Assembly (NCBI GenBank): GCA_963797475.1
Contig: CAWCPR010000003.1
Location: forward strand, 620,001 to 684,000
From: CAWCPR01 sp963797475
GTDB lineage: Bacteria; Chloroflexota; Anaerolineae; Anaerolineales; UBA4823
Length of the DNA stretch: 64,000 bases
Direction: 5' to 3'
Of this stretch, positions 51,349 through 60,279 are shown piece after piece. Position numbers and translations under genes: made by a program. The notes below the pieces were generated by a model. It saw only the letters and a list, made by a program, of their open reading frames with translations, was not told the origin of the DNA and made no database searches. Position 1 is the first letter of the stretch. Each line of letters begins with the position of its first letter.

Positions 51349-52047
51349 TCAGGGTTGGATGAGTGACCATAAAAAGGTCACTACAAAGTGAGAACGCTCC
51401 ACCAGGGATGTCAGGGCAGTGGTATAAATACCGGCGAATACTGCGCCTAATGACACTGCGATGAAGATCTGCCCAACCCAGGCAAGGCCTTCGACCAGAG
51501 AGGATCTGCGCGGCGCCTGGTCAGGGCGGGGTCGAGCCCCAAATTGAAAATAGATTAAAGTCGTCAACGTGCCTACCAGAATCAGCCCGGCTTCGATAAG
51601 CTTAATAATGAAATCGAAGCCAGCGGACAATGTTCTTTGGTCAAACAAGTTGACCGAAGCGCTGGCTTGAGGAAACACGGTCCCCAGTACAGCCCCTCCA
51701 ATCGCTGTAGCGACACCCGCCCCAACCAGATAGGCAACCGGCAGGCTGCCCCAACCCGACAGTCGGGAGGAGGTTTTAGCCAATAAAAGGACAGCCAGGA
51801 CAAGCGGAGTGATCACGAAGAGTCGATCCGATTGCCCCCCACTTATTAACGGGCGTAATAGCTGCGGCCAGATCACATAATACCAGGCGACGACCACTGC
51901 GTAGCCGGCTGACACACCGATGAAAATATGGATCGCCAGGCGAAAAAGAATGTTGTCACCGAAAACATAGCTGAAGATAAATAAGGTGAAAACCAATCCT
52001 GCAAACAAACCAGCGAGATCGATCGCGCTCAGATTGGCGAGGTTCAT
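51349..52047 (-). CDS. Multi-span membrane protein of the GlmL-like cluster
   Basis: This is a 232-residue hydrophobic protein with about 7 predicted transmembrane helices and short polar loops; one longer loop (about 165-185, 'GARPRPDQAPRRSS') is basic and therefore probably cytoplasmic. The start ATG overlaps the upstream stop (ATGA) with GGGAG before it. I recognise no family. Tight coupling with the zinc-ribbon protein and the GlmL-like ATPase suggests one complex. Confidence 0.78.
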   Translation of the reverse strand: MNLANLSAIDLAGLFAGLVFTLFIFSYVFGDNILFRLAIHIFIGVSAGYAVVVAWYYVIWPQLLRPLISGGQSDRLFVITPLVLAVLLLAKTSSRLSGWGSLPVAYLVGAGVATAIGGAVLGTVFPQASASVNLFDQRTLSAGFDFIIKLIEAGLILVGTLTTLIYFQFGARPRPDQAPRRSSLVEGLAWVGQIFIAVSLGAVFAGIYTTALTSLVERSHFVVTFLWSLIQP

Positions 52048-54674
52048 GATTGGCTCCCCCCCGCTGCGTTTTCTTTCCTGGCAGCTAACAAGCTGGAAAC
52101 CACATTGATCGCCCCGCCGATCAAGATCAGCGCTACGGCTACCACCAGGCTGAGGCCGAACGAATCCCAATAAATGCGCGCCAGTCCGGGCCGCCCGTTC
52201 AGGTTTTCATAGGCTGCACCACCGGCCAGGCCAGTGACCAGCCCGTCCACTTGCTTCGGTTCGGCTTCGTAGAAGGGCCTGACCAAAGGCTCAGCCTGGG
52301 CGCTGATGACCATCACCAGCGGCACAGAGCCCAGATTTGGCTTTACTTGTTCGATCCAGGAGCGAGCGTCATCCGGATTTTCTGTGATAACAACTGCCAT
52401 AGCAAAATCGGATAAAGCTTTCACTGCCTGCAAGGGTTCTTGATCCCAGGCGAATAGACCGCTTGAATCGAACGGGGTGATCTGTTGCGGCGATTGGACA
52501 AAGCTGATCAAGCCTGTCGAACCGCCTGGGATGAAACCCAGGTTAGCATATTGTGTCCCAGGGTGATATTGGTGACCGGCCTGATTGTTGACGGAAGTCA
52601 AAAGACGCTCAACCTGAGCCGGACCTGAAGGGCTGGTTGATACTAACGCAAGGAAGGCGCCTCGAACCATTAAATGGTCGACCACAGAACTTGCGGCCAA
52701 ATCCATCTCGCCAGACCAGCCTGGCTCGTAATCTACGGCCAATAAAACCGGCGCGTTGGGCGCCAGACCATCTATTAAATTCGCAGCAGCGCCGGTTTCT
52801 TCCGAAAAGACAGGGAGGTCCACACTGGGTCCACCCATCACCATAGGCCACACGATCGCAGTGATTAGCAACACCGCGATAACGATTCTCAGAATATGTT
52901 GAGAAGAGATTGGCGAGCGCTTCGGCACCGGCGCAGCTTCGGCCTCGCGTTGGATCAACTGCTCGAACAAACGAGCGTTGGCCTGCTGCGTATCGCTGAC
53001 TTGAAGTTTGTTCAAATACACCGGTGGTTTCGGGATCTGGGAGATATCCGGTTCGGCAGGCAGAACGCCGCGCAAGCCGGCCAGGGGTCCTACATTCTCC
53101 ACTACGTTCTGGCTGGTATCCACCGGGGGGGCGTCCATCGCAGCGGCTTCGACCGGGCGCATCGCCTCTAACCAGGTTGGGAGCTCAGCCGGGGTTAACC
53201 CCGCCTCCCCTTCAACTCCCCCTGGGATACGACCTGGGATAGCCGGCTGAGAGCTTCTTCCGATGCCCTTTTGGTCAATCGCGTTATCCTTTTCAGCCGG
53301 ACTTTCGGCCTCCATTTCACCGCCCGGCCCAATCCCAGCCAGCCATTCGGGCAGAGTTCCCTCAACCAGGGGTTCTAAAAGGTCTTCATCTTCATCCAGA
53401 GCAAACGGCGCGACCTTGAAAGGCGTTTCATCTTCCTCAACCGGCTCTTTTTCTTCCGCATCAGCAGATACGGGCTGCTCTTCAGCCTGGACTGGTTTTA
53501 GCCATGCAAGGTCATCTTCTTCCGGCTCTACCTCGCCTTCAGGCAGCGAATCTTCCGAGCTTTCCTGGGCCTGCAACTCTTCGGGCAGTTCGGAAGAGAC
53601 TTGTTCAGCTCTCTTTGTTAGTTCGGCCAACCAGTCGGGGATCTCTTCAGCTTGAGCAGCCGGTTCCTCAGCTCCAGTTTCTTCTGCTTCCCCCGGCACA
53701 AATCCAGCGGCGGTTGTTTCTTCTTCCCAAGGCAGGGCAGGAGGTTCAGTTTCCTGCTCCAATTGACCAGCCGGCTCACTCAATTCCGCCAGCCATTCAG
53801 GGATCTCGGCGCTATCGCCTATTTCATCGACAGCCGAACTCTCGGAGTCAAAGACACCCACCCCGCCAGAGGCCAACCATTCTGGAACTTCTTGATCTTC
53901 TTGCCCCTCTTCCTCGACGGGAGTTGCTTGTCCGATTTCCTTCAGCCAATCCGGAATCGCCTCCTCAGATTCCGCCTCAGCCGGGGCTGCGGGTGTTGCA
54001 CTGTCTAACCTGGAGGGCCATTCGGGTAAATCAATCGCGCCCTCTGGAGCATTCTCTTCGAGGGGTTTGGCCTCTTCCGCGTCGAAAAGGGTACCCTCTT
54101 TATCGCTGCCTGATTTTATTGACTCGACCTCGGAAATGCCTGGCTCAGTCCAATCAAGTTCTTCCAGCGCAGGTTCTTCATCTGCGAATTCCTTTTCATC
54201 GCCCTCATCAGACGGAGGCCGAAGACTGTCCAGCCAATCTGGGAGTTGCGCCTCCTCAGCCGGCTCGATTTCTGGTCCCCAAACTGGAGAGGAATCTTCA
54301 TCTTCCTCTGCTGATTCTTCAGGCTGGGCTGTTTCGCCGCGCAAGCCAGATAACCAATCTGGGAATTCTTCTGCCGGTTCACTTTCCTTGCGGGTCTTTT
54401 CTTTTTCGGGGTCCTCCGCCAACCAATCGGGCAGCTCTTCGGACGATTTGTAGTCGGTCTCATCAACCGGCTCAGTTTTCCGCAGCGTATTCAGCCAATC
54501 AGGTAGCTCCGGATTGCCCTCTTCAGGCTTCTTTGCACCCGGGGCTGAATCTTCTTCTCGAAATGGAGGCGCGGTGATTGGCTTTAGACGCGCCTGACAA
54601 TACTGGCAAACGTCAAGATTGTCCGGGTTTAACTTCCCACACATGGGGCAGCGCACATCAGCCATATCGTTCAT
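52044..54674 (-). CDS. Zinc-ribbon membrane protein with eleven PDWL-type motifs
   Basis: This is an 876-residue protein. An N-terminal zinc ribbon has CPMC (9-12) and CQYC (23-26). Residues 50-530 form a long, very acidic disordered stretch with eleven copies of [LIVF]P[DET]W[LP] followed by two or three residues and usually a hydrophobic one, such as LPDWLNTL, FPDWLSGL, IPEWLAEL and LPTWLEAM. A transmembrane helix (about 615-635) leads to an extracellular alpha/beta domain (about 640-835) and a second helix (about 840-865). It is flanked by membrane proteins with 4-bp overlaps on both sides. Confidence 0.85.
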   Translation of the reverse strand: MNDMADVRCPMCGKLNPDNLDVCQYCQARLKPITAPPFREEDSAPGAKKPEEGNPELPDWLNTLRKTEPVDETDYKSSEELPDWLAEDPEKEKTRKESEPAEEFPDWLSGLRGETAQPEESAEEDEDSSPVWGPEIEPAEEAQLPDWLDSLRPPSDEGDEKEFADEEPALEELDWTEPGISEVESIKSGSDKEGTLFDAEEAKPLEENAPEGAIDLPEWPSRLDSATPAAPAEAESEEAIPDWLKEIGQATPVEEEGQEDQEVPEWLASGGVGVFDSESSAVDEIGDSAEIPEWLAELSEPAGQLEQETEPPALPWEEETTAAGFVPGEAEETGAEEPAAQAEEIPDWLAELTKRAEQVSSELPEELQAQESSEDSLPEGEVEPEEDDLAWLKPVQAEEQPVSADAEEKEPVEEDETPFKVAPFALDEDEDLLEPLVEGTLPEWLAGIGPGGEMEAESPAEKDNAIDQKGIGRSSQPAIPGRIPGGVEGEAGLTPAELPTWLEAMRPVEAAAMDAPPVDTSQNVVENVGPLAGLRGVLPAEPDISQIPKPPVYLNKLQVSDTQQANARLFEQLIQREAEAAPVPKRSPISSQHILRIVIAVLLITAIVWPMVMGGPSVDLPVFSEETGAAANLIDGLAPNAPVLLAVDYEPGWSGEMDLAASSVVDHLMVRGAFLALVSTSPSGPAQVERLLTSVNNQAGHQYHPGTQYANLGFIPGGSTGLISFVQSPQQITPFDSSGLFAWDQEPLQAVKALSDFAMAVVITENPDDARSWIEQVKPNLGSVPLVMVISAQAEPLVRPFYEAEPKQVDGLVTGLAGGAAYENLNGRPGLARIYWDSFGLSLVVAVALILIGGAINVVSSLLAARKENAAGGSQS

Positions 54675-55297
54675 CCCCCGTAAGGACGATCTGCGCCCAT
54701 CAAAACTCGTAAGCCGGTAGCTATTGTTCCCAAGGCCACTCCCAGCAGGATGCCGCGAGATCCCGCCACCGCTGGCACCCGTTCTATCCAGGCGCGGATA
54801 TCATTGAGAAGCGGCAATTCGAGCACGGGCAGCGTGGCAGTCCCGATGAGCACCAGCAAGACAGTGATAATAAAAACCAGGGAAAGCAGAGTTATCCGGC
54901 GGCTCAACACCCGAGTGCCAGCATAAACCAGGATCACAGCCAGCAGCGCCATCAAGCTGGTTTCAACCGGCACCTGGATGTTATTGTATATCCATAATGC
55001 CCAGGTCCCGGTAGGGGAAAAGATTGCGGCAACGGTCAGTGTTAATATGAAAGAAATGATCAATAACGTGCTGTAAAACCCCCCGGGCTTATCGGTAACG
55101 ATCTTACCCCAATGGACACTCAACAGGTTTATGATGCCAAGCACTAGAGCAATTGCTGCCAGGATGACCGACCAACGCAAAAATATCGTCCGCAAAGAGA
55201 CCAAGATGGGGATATCTACAAAATACCCCAGCAAGATGATTATCCCAACTGCCATGGCGATTGCGACAGAAAATGGAGTTTTCAGCCTGGAGGTCAA
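54671..55297 (-). CDS. Polytopic membrane protein, unknown function
   Basis: This is a 208-residue protein with 5 to 6 hydrophobic segments. I chose TTG 55297 as the start because it overlaps the upstream stop (TTGA) and has AGGTG before it; the frame continues further upstream without supporting context. The end overlaps the zinc-ribbon gene (ATGA). There are no recognisable motifs besides 'VYAGTRVLSRRITLL' in a cytoplasmic loop. Confidence 0.72.
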   Translation of the reverse strand: MTSRLKTPFSVAIAMAVGIIILLGYFVDIPILVSLRTIFLRWSVILAAIALVLGIINLLSVHWGKIVTDKPGGFYSTLLIISFILTLTVAAIFSPTGTWALWIYNNIQVPVETSLMALLAVILVYAGTRVLSRRITLLSLVFIITVLLVLIGTATLPVLELPLLNDIRAWIERVPAVAGSRGILLGVALGTIATGLRVLMGADRPYGG

Positions 55298-56067
55298 AGG
55301 ACACCTGCCAATTTGAGCGCAGCGCCAACCAGGATAATCAAAACCAGGAGCCAACGGAAGAAATCCTGAGCCCGCACACTGGCGATATGCATAGCGCCCG
55401 CCTGGACGTAAGCCCCGGCAGCGTACAATTCTTCACCGATTAACGGTTCTTGGGCAGTGGCAAATAATACCGCTTGCCCGGGGATGCTGTCGCTTCCGGC
55501 CAGGGTCAGACCCCCGCTGCGTTCTCCGGCGTCAGTAATCAAGGCGACCTCGCTGCCGAAATGGCCCGCCAGCACACTCGCAGATACCTGTTGGTCGTAA
55601 ATAAGCGCAGCAGCGCCGGCAGCATACGAAAATGGCGTGACGCCGGTGAGCTGCCCGGCTGCGGGATTAAATTGTGTCTCAACACCAGTATTCTGGAAAG
55701 CGCTCCGCAGCGTGTCTTGAGACAGGATCATCAGCGTACCGTCACCACTGCTGGCAATCGGTGGGCGGTCGCTGATTGAGGCGATACGGGCAATTCGCTG
55801 TAACAAACTCAAGCCGACCAACGCCGAAGCCCCCTGCAAGCCATTTAACTCCCCGCGGCCCAAGGAGATATGCAGCCGCTGGCCTGCTTCGACCGCCAGA
55901 CCTATCGCCCTCCCCAATCTGGCGAAGGCAGGTATATCGCGCAAAAAACGGCCTGGCTGTCGTCGGCCCGCTGCAGCAAAAATCACCATTAATCCAAAAA
56001 AGAAAAGAACGAATACAAACCCAACCAGGCCAACCAAACCAGGACCGATTAAATTTGGTAAATTCAC
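55294..56067 (-). CDS. Membrane protein with extracytoplasmic domain (possibly DUF6754-like)
   Basis: This is a 257-residue protein with an N-terminal transmembrane helix (about 8-32), a soluble domain (40-225) and a C-terminal helix (about 232-255). The pattern 'GLAVEAGQRLHISLGRGEL' followed by 'GASALVGLSLLQRIAR' and a Gly/Ala-rich 'AYVQAGAMHIASVRAQDFFRW' end is familiar from uncharacterised Chloroflexota proteins of the DUF6754 type, but I am not certain. The GTG start overlaps the preceding stop (GTGA) with GGAGG upstream. Confidence 0.72.
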   Translation of the reverse strand: MNLPNLIGPGLVGLVGFVFVLFFFGLMVIFAAAGRRQPGRFLRDIPAFARLGRAIGLAVEAGQRLHISLGRGELNGLQGASALVGLSLLQRIARIASISDRPPIASSGDGTLMILSQDTLRSAFQNTGVETQFNPAAGQLTGVTPFSYAAGAAALIYDQQVSASVLAGHFGSEVALITDAGERSGGLTLAGSDSIPGQAVLFATAQEPLIGEELYAAGAYVQAGAMHIASVRAQDFFRWLLVLIILVGAALKLAGVL

Positions 56068-56318
56068 GAAGCAAATTCCTCCCGAAGATAGGTGATGAAC
56101 GCCCGTATCTGGGTCGAGTTTTCAAGCAGCTCCGTCAGGGCATCCAGATGCCCCTGGGGTATGGCCGCCTTCAATAATGGCTGGCCGATATAGACTGCTT
56201 GAGCTCCTAACAACGTCATAGGACCGGCAGCTTCTAATATAGAAGCCACCCAATTTCCAACCCCCCAGTGATGGAGGTTGTCAGCCCAAACCTGCCATAT
56301 GTGCCGGTCTGCATCCAT
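56064..56318 (-). CDS. Small soluble protein heading the envelope cluster
   Basis: This is an 84-residue protein with no transmembrane helix and no known motif; Trp- and His-rich at the N-terminus ('HIWQVWADNLHHWGVGNW'). The start ATG 56318 has TATACT 6 nt upstream (leaderless-type). The end overlaps the next gene by 4 bp. As first gene of the operon it may be regulatory, but nothing in the sequence shows this. Confidence 0.65.
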   Translation of the reverse strand: MDADRHIWQVWADNLHHWGVGNWVASILEAAGPMTLLGAQAVYIGQPLLKAAIPQGHLDALTELLENSTQIRAFITYLREEFAS

Positions 56319-56324
56319 GATTAC

Positions 56325-56330
56325 AGTATA
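56325..56330 (-). promoter_or_regulatory. TATACT box 6 nt before the first gene of the envelope cluster
   Basis: On the minus strand TATACT is followed by GTAATC and ATG 56318. It has the same geometry as at mutL and the HAD gene. Confidence 0.5.
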
Positions 56331-56650
56331 GCACAAATCCAATTATGCTGGAATCACTTCCCTTGATTTTATAACCGCATCCTGAGATGGTCAATAGGTG
56401 TGGAGTGTATCTATCAAATTTGTTCATTATCCGAGAAGGATTTTATCTCTGACGCCTCTTTTACAAAATCACTATCATTTGTCTGAAATATGACAGGTCA
56501 CAGGTGTTTTTTATGCCTTATATAACTATATTAATTGTTGCTGGGAGGCTAAACTAATAAACTGAAAAATAGTGATACAAAACTGTCATCATTCCAAATG
56601 GATGTCCAATTGCTCGCCTCGAGAGCAAATCAATACAAATGGAGTTTAAA
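56331..56650. promoter_or_regulatory. Intergenic region upstream of PFOR with a possible promoter and an inverted repeat
   Basis: This 320-bp AT-rich divergent region has no gene. It holds TTGTTG (56535-56540), 17 bp, and TAAACT (56558-56563), a plausible plus-strand promoter. It also has a TGTC-N8-GACA inverted repeat near 56480, followed by TCACA, which could be a redox or CRP/FNR-type site. GGAG lies 6 nt before the PFOR ATG. Confidence 0.4.
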
Positions 56651-59600
56651 ATGAAACGACCCATGGTAACGATTGATGGCAACGAAGCCACTGCTTACGT
56701 TGCTCATCAACTGAGCGAAGTCATAGCGATTTACCCAATTACACCATCTTCGGCAATGGGCGAGTTCGCAGACGAATGGTCTGCGACGAAACGCACCAAT
56801 TTGTGGGGGACTGTCCCGCTGGTTGTAGAAATGCAAGCAGAAGGCGGCGCCGCCGGCGCAGTTCATGGCGCGCTGCAAACCGGCTCTTTGACAACCACTT
56901 TCACGGCTTCACAAGGCTTGTTGTTGATGATCCCGAATATGTACAAAATCGCCGGCGAGCTGACTTCAACAGTCTTTCATGTTTCAGCGCGATCTGTCGC
57001 AGCCCAGGCGCTCTCGATTTTTGGAGATCATTCCGATGTCATGGCGACCCGGGCCACTGGGTTTGCCCTGCTCGCTTCCAACTCGGTGCAAGAGGCCCAA
57101 GACATGGCACTGATCGCTCATGCCGCCACGCTGGAAGCGCGAGTGCCTTTCCTGCACTTTTTCGATGGGTTTCGCACTTCGCACGAGGTGAATAAAATAG
57201 AACAGGCCACCCGGGACGACCTGCGCGCCATGATCGACGATGCATTGGTGCAGGCTCATCGAGCCCGTGGGCTTTCGCCAGATCACCCAGTCCTGCGCGG
57301 GACCGCCCAAAATCCGGATGTTTTCTTCCAGGCGCGCGAGACCGTCAATCCGTATTACACCGCCTGCCCTGAAATCGTCCAAAAAACAATGGATAAATTC
57401 GCCAGCCTGGTCGGGCGCCAATACCAACTTTTCCAATATGTGGGTGTGCCCGATGCGGAAAGAGTGATCGTCATGATGGGCTCTGGCGCTGAAACGGCTG
57501 GTGAGACGGCCGAATACCTGGCAGCGCAAGGTGAAAAAGTCGGCGTAGTCAAAGTTCATTTATACCGGCCTTTCTCGGTAAAACACCTGATCGAGGCGTT
57601 GCCCGCCAGTGTCAAGAAAATCGCCGTTCTGGATCGGACGAAGGAACCCGGTTCGGCTGGCGAACCCCTTTACAAGGATGTGGTCACGGCGATCAGCGAG
57701 GGCTGGAAAACCGGCCAAAACCCGCGAGTTATCGGTGGTCGTTTTGGGCTTTCTTCCAAGGAATTCACCCCAGCTATGGTGAAGAGCGTGTTCGACGAAC
57801 TAGCCAAAGAGAAACCCAAGAACCACTTCACAGTTGGCATTAACGATGATGTCACTCACACCAGTCTGGAATATGACCCCAATTTCTTCATTGAAATGCC
57901 CGAGACCGTTCGCTGTGTATTTTGGGGCCTCGGCTCAGATGGCACAGTTGGCGCCAACAAGAACTCCATCAAGATTATCGGTGAAGAGACCGATAACCAT
58001 GCCCAGGGTTATTTCGTTTATGACTCGAAAAAATCTGGCACGGTCACCATTTCGCACCTGCGCTTTGGCCCCAAACCGATCCACGCCCCTTACCTGATTG
58101 GACAGGCAAACTTTGTCGCCTGCCACCAGTTCTCCTTTCTGGAGCGTTTCGATGTTCTTAAATATGCCCTGCCAGGGTCTGTGTTCTTGCTCAACAGTAA
58201 TTATGGGCCTGACGAGGTCTGGGATAAGCTCCCTATAGAGACCCAGGAAGCGATCATCACCAAGAGACTGCATTTCTATGTGATCGACGCTTACGAAATT
58301 GCCCAAAAAACAAGCATGGGTGGGCGCATCAACACGATCATGCAAACCTGCTTCTTCGCTATCAGCGGTGTGCTGCCTCGTGAACAGGCGATTGACCAGA
58401 TCAAGCATGCCATTGAAAAAACTTATGGCAAACGCGGCGAGGTCGTGGTGCAACGCAACTTTGATGCGGTCGACCAGTCGCTGGCGCACCTGCACGAAGT
58501 TCAGGTCCCTGAGCAGGTTACCAGTACGATCTCACGCCGTTCGCCAGTGCCCGAAGGCTCGCCCCAATTCGTGCAAAATGTGATCGGCCCAATGATCGCG
58601 CTCGAAGGCGACAGCCTGCCGGTCAGCGCCCTGCCGGCCGACGGCACTTATCCAACCGGTACGACGCAATGGGAGAAGCGCAATATCACCCTGGAGATGC
58701 CGGTCTGGGAGCCCGATATCTGCATACAATGTGGCAAATGCGTATTTGTCTGCCCACACGCTGTAATCCGTGAGAAAGTCTACGATACCTCCCACCTGGA
58801 AGGCGCTCCTGAAAGCTGGCTGGCTGTAGACGCACGCTGGAAAGAATTCCCCGGTATGAAGTATACGTTAGCCGTCTCTCCAGAAGACTGCACCGGCTGC
58901 GGCCTGTGCATCGAAGTTTGCCCGGCGAAGGATAAGAGCCAGGTTGGCCGAAAAGCGATTAATTTGGCCGCACAGCCTCCCATCCGAGAACGTGAGAACC
59001 TAAATTGGAATTACTTCCTGAGCCTGCCGGAAGTGGATCGCACGCAGTTCAGTATCAGATCCGTGAAAAACTCGCAGCTTCTACAGCCGCTGTTCGAGTT
59101 CTCTGGCGCTTGCGCTGGCTGTGGAGAGACCCCATACATTAAACTGCTCACCCAACTGTTCGGCGATCGCATCGTGGTCGCAAATGCCACCGGGTGCACA
59201 TCCATTTACGGCGGCAACTTGCCCACGACACCCTGGGCGAAGAATAATGAAGGCCGCGGGCCAGCCTGGTCGAACTCGCTCTTTGAAGACAACGCAGAAT
59301 TCGGCCTGGGCATGCGCCTGACCCTCGATAAGCAAACTGAATTTGCCCGCGAACTTATGCTGGCATTGAGCAGCTCTATCGGCGAGAGCCTGGTAACTGA
59401 GCTGCTCAATGCCGACCAATCCAGTGAAGCTGGTATTCAATCGCAGCGTGAACGGATCAATTTGCTGAAGCAGCGCCTGCAGGCCCTGGATGACCCGCGC
59501 GCGCGCGATTTGCTGAGCCTGGCAGATGTGTTGGCCCGTAAGAGTGTTTGGATCTTAGGCGGAGATGGTTGGGCCTACGATATCGGTTATGGGGGCCTGG

Positions 59601-60241
59601 ATCATGTACTGGCATCCGGGCGCAACGTAAATGTCCTGGTTCTGGACACCGAGGTATATTCCAACACCGGAGGCCAGGCTTCGAAGTCGACCCCCAGGGC
59701 TGCCGTCGCCAAATTCGCAGCCCAGGGCAAAGCGATCCCAAAGAAGGACATGGGGATGATCGCCATGGCTTACGGGTATGTGTACGTTGCGCGCATCGCC
59801 ATGGGCGCCAGCGATCAGCAGACATTGAACGCCTTCCTCGAGGCCGACGCGTATGAGGGGCCGTCGCTCATCCTGGCTTACAGCCACTGCATCTCGCATG
59901 GGTTCGACCTGCGTAAAGGGTTGGAGCAGCAAAAACTGGCTGTCCAGGCCGGGGCCTGGCCGCTTTATCGCTTCAATCCGGCGTTGGCTGCGGAAGGTAA
60001 AAATCCACTTTTGATCGACTCTAAAGAGCCTACCATCTCCCTGGATAAGTATGCATATAACGAGACACGCTACCGCATGCTGCTGCAGACCGATGAACAA
60101 AGGGCAGAGGCTCTGATGAAATTGGCCCAGCGAGACGTGAAAGGTCGCTGGGATCTGTACCGCCAGATGGCCGCTATGCACTATGATATTCCAACCGATG
60201 GCGAAAGCGCGAGCAACGGGAACGGCCACGAAGAAGCGTAA
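56651..60241 (+). CDS. nifJ: Pyruvate:ferredoxin (flavodoxin) oxidoreductase, single-chain
   Basis: This is a 1196-residue homodimeric-type PFOR that splits pyruvate to acetyl-CoA and CO2 with ferredoxin reduction. In order: pyruvate-binding domain I ('AIYPITPSSAMGEFADEW'), gamma-type domain, two 4Fe-4S clusters (CIQCGKCVFVCP near 690, CTGCGLCIEVCP near 747), the TPP domain with Cys in 'ACAGCGETPY' (about 820), 'GDGWAYDIGYGGLDHV' (about 971) and 'NTGGQASKSTP'. I start it at ATG 56651 because GGAG lies 6 nt upstream. It indicates anaerobic pyruvate metabolism. A DHOD-like gene follows. Confidence 0.96.
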   Translation: MKRPMVTIDGNEATAYVAHQLSEVIAIYPITPSSAMGEFADEWSATKRTNLWGTVPLVVEMQAEGGAAGAVHGALQTGSLTTTFTASQGLLLMIPNMYKIAGELTSTVFHVSARSVAAQALSIFGDHSDVMATRATGFALLASNSVQEAQDMALIAHAATLEARVPFLHFFDGFRTSHEVNKIEQATRDDLRAMIDDALVQAHRARGLSPDHPVLRGTAQNPDVFFQARETVNPYYTACPEIVQKTMDKFASLVGRQYQLFQYVGVPDAERVIVMMGSGAETAGETAEYLAAQGEKVGVVKVHLYRPFSVKHLIEALPASVKKIAVLDRTKEPGSAGEPLYKDVVTAISEGWKTGQNPRVIGGRFGLSSKEFTPAMVKSVFDELAKEKPKNHFTVGINDDVTHTSLEYDPNFFIEMPETVRCVFWGLGSDGTVGANKNSIKIIGEETDNHAQGYFVYDSKKSGTVTISHLRFGPKPIHAPYLIGQANFVACHQFSFLERFDVLKYALPGSVFLLNSNYGPDEVWDKLPIETQEAIITKRLHFYVIDAYEIAQKTSMGGRINTIMQTCFFAISGVLPREQAIDQIKHAIEKTYGKRGEVVVQRNFDAVDQSLAHLHEVQVPEQVTSTISRRSPVPEGSPQFVQNVIGPMIALEGDSLPVSALPADGTYPTGTTQWEKRNITLEMPVWEPDICIQCGKCVFVCPHAVIREKVYDTSHLEGAPESWLAVDARWKEFPGMKYTLAVSPEDCTGCGLCIEVCPAKDKSQVGRKAINLAAQPPIRERENLNWNYFLSLPEVDRTQFSIRSVKNSQLLQPLFEFSGACAGCGETPYIKLLTQLFGDRIVVANATGCTSIYGGNLPTTPWAKNNEGRGPAWSNSLFEDNAEFGLGMRLTLDKQTEFARELMLALSSSIGESLVTELLNADQSSEAGIQSQRERINLLKQRLQALDDPRARDLLSLADVLARKSVWILGGDGWAYDIGYGGLDHVLASGRNVNVLVLDTEVYSNTGGQASKSTPRAAVAKFAAQGKAIPKKDMGMIAMAYGYVYVARIAMGASDQQTLNAFLEADAYEGPSLILAYSHCISHGFDLRKGLEQQKLAVQAGAWPLYRFNPALAAEGKNPLLIDSKEPTISLDKYAYNETRYRMLLQTDEQRAEALMKLAQRDVKGRWDLYRQMAAMHYDIPTDGESASNGNGHEEA

Positions 60242-60279
60242 AGCACATTTATCTGCATGAAGGATTGAGGAAGAATGGA

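Noticed and set aside
53504..54577. 357-codon plus-strand frame opposite the zinc-ribbon protein
   Set aside because: It mirrors the acidic repeat region; the product is low-complexity Arg/Pro/Leu-rich and has no ribosome-binding site.
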